Shown: one piece after another, positions 7,066 to 9,935 of the stretch
How positions within the stretch are numbered: position 1 is the first letter of the stretch
Layout: every line of letters starts with the position of its first letter
Assembly: GCA_040217795.1 (NCBI GenBank)
Contig: JBEHWK010000121.1
Coordinates: 1-9,935 of the forward strand
From: Clostridium_T sp040217795
Lineage (GTDB): Bacteria; Bacillota; Clostridia; Clostridiales; Clostridiaceae
Direction: 5' to 3'
Length of the DNA: 9,935 nt
Notes under the pieces: model-generated
What the model was told of the DNA's origin: nothing
The model's input: only the letters and a program-made list of their open reading frames with translations
The model's database searches: none
Made by a program: the position numbers and the translations under genes

Positions 7066-7740
7066 TTATGAATTCCTGTATTTATCCATAAGGGTGCTCA
7101 TTATATCCGCCCCTAAAGGTGGTGTGTACGTAATAGCATTTGCACCTGCATCTATAGTTTCCTGAATGCTCTCCCTTGTAGGTCCTCCAGTAGCTATAAC
7201 CGGAAACTCGGGAAATTTTGCCCTTATGGATCTTACAATCTCTGCAGTATCCTTTCCCCCTGATACATTAAGAATAGTGGCTCCTGCTTCTATTCGCTCC
7301 GCTATGTTTTCATTTTCTGAAATAATAGTCACTATAATAGGTATATCTATAGTATCTCGTATCCTGCTGATTATTTTATTTGAAGTAGGCGCATTAAGAA
7401 CCACACCCATGGCACCCTTAAATTCTGCATCCAAGGCAAGATTAATCACTCTCTTCCCTTGAGTTATTCCTCCTCCTACCCCGCAAAATACAGGAACATC
7501 TGCTGCCATTACCAGTGCTTCAGTAATCACAGGCTGTGGAGTAAACGGGTATACAGCAATTATCGCATCTGCATTTGTATTTCGTATTACTGCAACGTCT
7601 GTGGTAAACAGCAGAGATTTGATTCTTTTTCCGAATATCTTAATTCCGCTGCAACTCCTTATTATATCAGGTACTTCTATAACATGATTTCTTAGTATTC
7701 CTTTTATCTCTGGTACAAATTTGGATTCTTTCATTGCCAT
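7066..7740 (-). CDS. Uncharacterised TIM-barrel-like protein (often labelled 'hydrolase')
   Basis: This 224-residue soluble protein has no signal peptide. Alternating strands and glycine-rich turns suggest a beta/alpha barrel: FTTDVAVIRNTNADAIIAVYP (44-64), PVFCGVGGG (83-91), FKGAMGVVLNAPT (107-119), IPIIVTII (133-140), GATILNVSGG (153-162), VIATGGPT (181-188) and AGANAITYTPP (198-208). The late ATGGP turn resembles the phosphate-binding loop of ThiG-, NanE- and IMP-dehydrogenase-like barrels. From memory, close relatives in Clostridia are annotated only as 'hydrolase'; I know of no proven reaction. I chose the ATG at 7740 because GGAGG (7747-7751) stands 6 bases before it; an in-frame TTG at 7755 lies upstream of that site and is unlikely. 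A possible promoter with palindromes lies upstream. No terminator separates it from the lysA leader. Neither neighbour reveals a pathway. Confidence 0.8.
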   Translation of the reverse strand: MAMKESKFVPEIKGILRNHVIEVPDIIRSCSGIKIFGKRIKSLLFTTDVAVIRNTNADAIIAVYPFTPQPVITEALVMAADVPVFCGVGGGITQGKRVINLALDAEFKGAMGVVLNAPTSNKIISRIRDTIDIPIIVTIISENENIAERIEAGATILNVSGGKDTAEIVRSIRAKFPEFPVIATGGPTRESIQETIDAGANAITYTPPLGADIMSTLMDKYRNS

Positions 7741-7746
7741 CTGTTG

Positions 7747-7751
7747 CCTCC
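7747..7751 (-). promoter_or_regulatory. Ribosome binding site deciding the TIM-barrel gene start
   Basis: GGAGG on the minus strand sits 6 bases before the ATG at 7740 and inside the extra codons that a TTG start at 7755 would add. This argues for the shorter 224-residue protein. Confidence 0.75.
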
Positions 7752-7771
7752 ACAAAAAATATTATATGTAT

Positions 7772-7800
7772 ATTATAATACTAAAGGACCTGTCCGGACA
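7772..7800 (-). promoter_or_regulatory. Candidate promoter with palindromic operator for the TIM-barrel gene
   Basis: A perfect -10 TATAAT is at 7772-7777 (minus strand), with a second TATAAT at 7761-7766. Neither has a good -35 hexamer at 16-18 bases. The position where the -35 of the first should lie is occupied by the perfect 10-base palindrome TGTCCGGACA (7791-7800), which is GC-rich in an otherwise AT-rich gap. A regulator-dependent promoter is a reasonable reading, but the regulator is unknown. Confidence 0.4.
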
Positions 7801-7817
7801 CACATATAAAAAAATTT

Positions 7818-7830
7818 TTACAAATTGTAA
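7818..7830. repeat. Inverted repeat TTACAA-A-TTGTAA in the Nudix/TIM-barrel gap
   Basis: Two exact 6-base half-sites are separated by one base. The minus strand continues into an A/T tract with a run of seven Ts (7808-7814 area), so it could also give a very weak terminator for the Nudix gene (stem TTAC/GTAA). It could instead be a protein-binding site. Neither reading is strong. Confidence 0.3.
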
Positions 7831-7864
7831 CATTTAATTAACTTTTTGGCTCAAAAAAGGACAT

Positions 7865-8368
7865 TTACCCTCTTTCATAACCAAGTTTATGTAAAACCTT
7901 CTCCACTACTCTTCTGCCGACTTTATCTTCTTCCATATGAAAAATGGCTTTTTTTAAATCAATCCATTCAAGAGCTTCTACCTCTTTAGACTTATTAATT
8001 TCTCCACTTTCATAAAAAGCCATAAATGTCAGCATGAGAAGCTCCTTACCATCAACAAAATCACTCCCCAGGTATTGAATCTTATGTATACTTATACCTG
8101 TTTCCTCATAAACTTCCCTGACAACCGTCTCTTCAACCGTTTCATTTACACCTACATAACCTGAAACGAGTACCTTGGAATTTTCATATATATAACTCTG
8201 TTTAAGCAATAATATTTTTTCTTCCCTTATTACTGCTATAACAGCACAAGGCTTTGGCAAATCAAAAAACATAGTATTATCATCTTTACAGAAAGGAACC
8301 TCACCTTCATCCCAGGTCTGCATTATTTCAAGTTCTTTACCGCACATTGGGCAAAATTTATACTTCAT
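7865..8368 (-). CDS. Nudix hydrolase with N-terminal zinc-ribbon-like segment
   Basis: This 167-residue protein hydrolyses a nucleoside diphosphate linked to another group, by family. The canonical Nudix box is complete: Gly70, Glu76 and REVYEETGI (84-92) match GX5EX7REUXEEXGU, with the metal-binding glutamates at 85, 88 and 89. The N-terminus FCPMCGKEL (Cys6, Cys9) with FCKDD (Cys27) resembles the zinc ribbon of NADH pyrophosphatase-like (NudC-type) proteins, but the fourth cysteine is missing (CKDD instead of CxxC). The usual large NudC N-terminal domain is absent too, so the NAD(H) substrate should not be assumed. It lies 25 bases downstream of sfsA with its own G-rich ribosome binding site (AGGGGGAGAG before the ATG at 8368), so the two genes probably share one transcript. 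No strong terminator follows it. Confidence 0.88.
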   Translation of the reverse strand: MKYKFCPMCGKELEIMQTWDEGEVPFCKDDNTMFFDLPKPCAVIAVIREEKILLLKQSYIYENSKVLVSGYVGVNETVEETVVREVYEETGISIHKIQYLGSDFVDGKELLMLTFMAFYESGEINKSKEVEALEWIDLKKAIFHMEEDKVGRRVVEKVLHKLGYERG

Positions 8369-8393
8369 TACAATCTCTCCCCCTAAGTCAGTC

Positions 8394-9086
8394 TTATAAC
8401 TTTATATTAACAGGCTTTAATATTTCTATAGACTCCTCTGTCACTTGGCAGTTATAGGCATAAATATCCACATCATTTTCCTTTGCAAATTTAACAGCAT
8501 TCCCAAAAGCCGGATCCATATCATAATTTGGGGAAAAACTTATTACTTCTTTCATCTGAATCAAAAATAATATTCCAGCTCCGTGGCCTTCTCTTTTTGC
8601 ATCAACCAGTTCCATCACATGCCTTGCCCCCCTCTCCGTAGGAGCATCAGGAAACCTTGCTTCTCCAAAATTTTCAAGGGTCACACCCTTTACCTCCAGA
8701 TAATATAAATCTTCCGGTGAATTGGAAAGCCTGAAATCGAACCTGCTCTTTCCATAGAACTTCTCACTTTCTATTACAGTGTAATTTTTCAATTCTTCTA
8801 TGAAACCTCTATGCAAAGCTTCCTTCACAACTTTATTGGGTACCTGTGAATCTATATTTATCAGTTTGTCTTCTTTATAGGCAGCTATAAGGTCATACCT
8901 TGTTTTCCTGTTTGGGTTAAGCCCTTCTCTCAATATGACTTTAGCATCCGGGATAAGTATCTCCCTGCACCTCCCTGTATTTGGCACATGAACCACAATT
9001 TCTTCCCCGTTCAGTAATACATGGGCATTAAACCTGTTGGGTCTTTTGATAAAAATTGCTTTCTCTATATTATCTGTAAATTTCAT
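8394..9086 (-). CDS. sfsA: DNA/RNA nuclease SfsA
   Basis: This 230-residue protein matches the SfsA family in length and in all hallmark blocks: RPNRFNAHV (15-23), HVPNTGRCREIL (33-44), SRFDFRL (114-120), YYLEVKGVTL (127-136), ARFPDAPTERGARH (143-156) and a C-terminal NYDMDP segment. SfsA was first described in Escherichia coli as a sugar fermentation stimulation protein that affects maltose gene expression. It is now generally annotated as a nuclease because of an OB-like N-terminal domain and a nuclease-like fold with conserved acidic and lysine residues (here the SRFDF and EVKG blocks). Its role in Clostridia is not established. AAAGGTGAG precedes the ATG at 9086. It is the first gene after the rRNA operon and probably heads an sfsA-Nudix operon. 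A perfect palindrome (9137-9150) lies 50 bases upstream and may regulate it. Confidence 0.95.
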   Translation of the reverse strand: MKFTDNIEKAIFIKRPNRFNAHVLLNGEEIVVHVPNTGRCREILIPDAKVILREGLNPNRKTRYDLIAAYKEDKLINIDSQVPNKVVKEALHRGFIEELKNYTVIESEKFYGKSRFDFRLSNSPEDLYYLEVKGVTLENFGEARFPDAPTERGARHVMELVDAKREGHGAGILFLIQMKEVISFSPNYDMDPAFGNAVKFAKENDVDIYAYNCQVTEESIEILKPVNIKL

Positions 9087-9136
9087 ATTCTCACCTTTTT
9101 CATTTATTTTAGGGTTTCAACTAAAAGTACATGCTG

Positions 9137-9150
9137 CGTTTATATAAACG
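9137..9150. promoter_or_regulatory. Perfect 14-bp palindrome upstream of sfsA
   Basis: CGTTTATATAAACG reads identically on both strands. On the minus strand it contains TATAAA (9139-9144), which with TTTATG (9161-9166) at a 16-base spacing would make a weak promoter for sfsA. A repressor binding here would cover the -10 element. The promoter assignment is tentative; the palindrome itself is exact. Confidence 0.5.
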
Positions 9151-9181
9151 AGTTCAATTGCATAAAGTAAATACCTTTTGG

Positions 9182-9197
9182 AGTATATATATATACT
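9182..9197. repeat. TA dinucleotide tract, perfect 16-bp palindrome
   Basis: AGTATATATATATACT consists of a TA run flanked by AG and CT and is fully self-complementary. It sits between the DnaA-box-like cluster and the sfsA promoter region, in a stretch with almost no G or C. Easily melted DNA is the only property that can be stated from sequence. Confidence 0.6.
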
Positions 9198-9273
9198 ATA
9201 TAACTTTTTCTTCTATAGTAAAAACCAAAAATCTTTCTTTTATCAAGTAAAGCTTTTCACTAATTTTAAAAAT

Positions 9274-9326
9274 TTATCCACAGTTTCAATAAATTTAATC
9301 CACTGTTTTTATCCACCTTATCAACA
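9274..9326 (+). promoter_or_regulatory. Cluster of DnaA-box-like 9-mers
   Basis: On the plus strand there is a perfect consensus DnaA box TTATCCACA (9274-9282), then TAATCCACT (9296-9304, 7 of 9), TTATCCACC (9309-9317, 8 of 9) and TTATCAACA (9318-9326, 8 of 9), all in the same orientation and the last two abutting. DnaA binds such 9-mers at replication origins, at titration sites and at some promoters. No dnaA or dnaN gene is in the window, and genes on both sides run the same way, so a function as the chromosome origin is doubtful. What it does here is unknown. Confidence 0.55.
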
Positions 9327-9334
9327 TTTATGGC

Positions 9335-9370
9335 AAAAAAATAACCCCATATGTAATTTAACATATGGAG
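9335..9370 (-). terminator. Rho-independent terminator of the rRNA-tRNA operon
   Basis: On the minus strand CTCCATATGT (9370-9361), loop TAAATT and ACATATGGGG (9354-9345) form a 10-bp stem with one G-T pair, followed by TTATTTTTTT. It begins 8 bases past the CCA end of tRNA-Glu. Confidence 0.88.
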
Positions 9371-9377
9371 CTTATTC

Positions 9378-9452
9378 TGGTGACCCCTAGGGGAATCGAA
9401 CCCCTGTTACCACCGTGAAAGGGTGGTGTCTTGACCGCTTGACCAAGGGGCC
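9378..9452 (-). tRNA. tRNA-Glu (anticodon UUC)
   Basis: The 75-base minus-strand sequence folds as a tRNA. The acceptor arm GGCCCCT pairs with AGGGGTC, there is a D-loop with GGTCAAGCGGTC, and the anticodon arm is CCACC-CTTTCAC-GGTGG with anticodon TTC (9417-9419). The T arm is CAGGGG-TTCGAAT-CCCCT, and CCA is encoded at the 3' end (9378-9380). It follows 5S rRNA by 55 bases and precedes the operon terminator, so it is probably cut from the rRNA transcript. Confidence 0.96.
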
Positions 9453-9507
9453 ATATTTGTTTATTCATCTTTGCACTCAACAACTTGTCATATACAAAAA
9501 TAAAAAA

Positions 9508-9621
9508 TTGGCGACTCCCTACTCTCCCACACAGTCTCCCGTGCAGTACCATCGGCATCTCAAAGCTTAACCATCCTGTTCGGAATGGGAAGGGGTGTTA
9601 CCTTTGTATCATCATCACCAA
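9508..9621 (-). rRNA. rrf: 5S ribosomal RNA
   Basis: The minus strand reads TTGGTGATGATGATAC at the 5' side and ends GAGTCGCCAA. Between them lie the conserved 5S segments CACCCCTTCCCATTCCGAAC (loop B/C region) and GGGAGAGTAGG. The terminal helix pairs TTGGTGAT with GTCGCCAA. Flanking bases extend the helix (AAAATTGG with CCAATTTT), which is likely the precursor stem cut during maturation. The exact mature ends are uncertain by a few bases. Confidence 0.93.
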
Positions 9622-9815
9622 TTTTGCCTCCAAAATTGCTATCTCCAGCGCACTGCTGTGTCAACTTCGTCACTCCGATGCTCATTTACCTTTGTAAACT
9701 CCGCTTCTCGTTCCTCGTTTCCTTGCATTGCTTGGATCTATCAATTTTGATGTGAAATAACAGTTTTTATAGCTGTTTTTTCAAAATTGCACATAATATC
9801 CAGTTGTTTTTTATT
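9622..9815 (-). other. 23S-5S rRNA spacer with nested inverted repeats
   Basis: This 194-base transcribed spacer contains no tRNA. The octamer CAATTTTG or its complement occurs four times at or near it (9619-9626, 9631-9638, 9742-9749, 9782-9789). The first two face each other across 4 bases. The last two enclose an inner stem AACAG/CTGTT (9759-9763, 9773-9777), giving a long hairpin beside the 23S 3' end. The central part is purine-rich on the minus strand, has a tandem CTCGTT repeat (9707-9712, 9714-9719 on the plus strand) and a small hairpin TTTAC-CTTT-GTAAA (9685-9698). These structures are probably processing signals. Confidence 0.6.
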
Positions 9816-9935
9816 GGTCAAGCCCTCGATCTATTAGTATGAGTCAGCTGAATATGTTACCATACTTACACCTCTCACCTATCAACCTTGTGTTCTTCAA
9901 GGGATCTTACTAGCTTACGCTATGGGAAATCTTAT
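9816..9935 (-). rRNA. rrl: 23S ribosomal RNA, 3' end only
   Basis: The last 120 or so bases of 23S rRNA are present; the rest lies beyond the right edge. Recognisable conserved segments on the minus strand are GATTTCCCATAGCG, GTAAGATCCCTTGAAGA, AGGTTGATAGG, AGAGGTGTAAG, TGGTAACATATTCAGCTGAC, ATACTAATAGATCGAGG and the terminal GGCTTGACC. The 3' end is placed at about 9816 from the usual GGCTTGACC ending and may shift by a few bases. Confidence 0.95.

Noticed and set aside
7166..7695. Two plus-strand open frames within the TIM-barrel gene
   Set aside because: They are antisense to a gene with a good start, ribosome binding site and barrel motifs; their products resemble nothing known.
7836..7862. 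A/T hairpin (CTTTTT...AAAAAG) after the Nudix gene as a terminator
   Set aside because: The stem is weak and almost all A-T, and it is not followed by a proper U-tract.
9087..9377. Calling the DnaA-box region the chromosomal origin oriC
   Set aside because: There is no dnaA, dnaN, rpmH or similar origin neighbour, and genes on both sides point the same way, with no strand switch at the boxes. Only a DnaA-box cluster is supported.
9178..9697. Short open frames across the tRNA, 5S rRNA and intergenic region
   Set aside because: They overlap structural RNA genes or very AT-rich non-coding DNA and lack ribosome binding sites.
1..9935. CRISPR array, transposon, toxin-antitoxin or defence system
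   Set aside because: No regularly spaced repeats, transposase motifs, terminal inverted repeats around genes, or small paired operons of that type were seen; the genes are ordinary housekeeping genes.

Overview
The window looks like chromosomal DNA from a low-GC Gram-positive bacterium of the Clostridia (Bacillota). The coding DNA is AT-rich, and the genes carry strong GGAGG-type ribosome binding sites and sigma-A-like promoters. The diaminopimelate decarboxylase gene has a lysine riboswitch leader, and the proteins (HelD, a clostridial-type FtsH with an HEVGH zinc motif, DUF3006) fit that group. I cannot name the species. Every gene, including the rRNA and tRNA, is on the minus strand, so transcription runs right to left throughout.

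In the direction of transcription, the window opens (9935 down to 9335) with the end of an rRNA operon: the 23S rRNA 3' end, a structured 23S-5S spacer, 5S rRNA, tRNA-Glu(UUC) and a rho-independent terminator. A 290-base AT-rich intergenic region follows (9377-9087). It holds a cluster of DnaA-box-like 9-mers, including one perfect TTATCCACA, and two perfect palindromes upstream of sfsA. Then come sfsA and a Nudix hydrolase gene as a likely two-gene operon, and after a 124-base gap with palindromes, a TIM-barrel-like protein of unknown function. The next unit is a strong promoter, a lysine riboswitch with its terminator, and lysA. A terminator and a fresh promoter lead into a tight operon of a DUF3006 protein, signal peptidase I (lepB) and the membrane protease FtsH. 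Another terminator and a compact promoter precede helD, and the window ends with the first 52 codons of a solute-binding lipoprotein.

The functions are mostly housekeeping: protein export and membrane proteolysis (lepB-ftsH), lysine biosynthesis under lysine feedback (lysA), nucleotide or metabolite clean-up (Nudix, SfsA), RNA polymerase recycling (HelD) and translation (rRNA/tRNA). I found no mobile element, CRISPR array, toxin-antitoxin pair, defence island or evident new multi-gene system. The points most worth checking are non-coding: the DnaA-box cluster, the palindromes in the promoter regions of sfsA and of the TIM-barrel gene, the repetitive 23S-5S spacer, and the uncharacterised TIM-barrel gene that appears to run into the lysine riboswitch.
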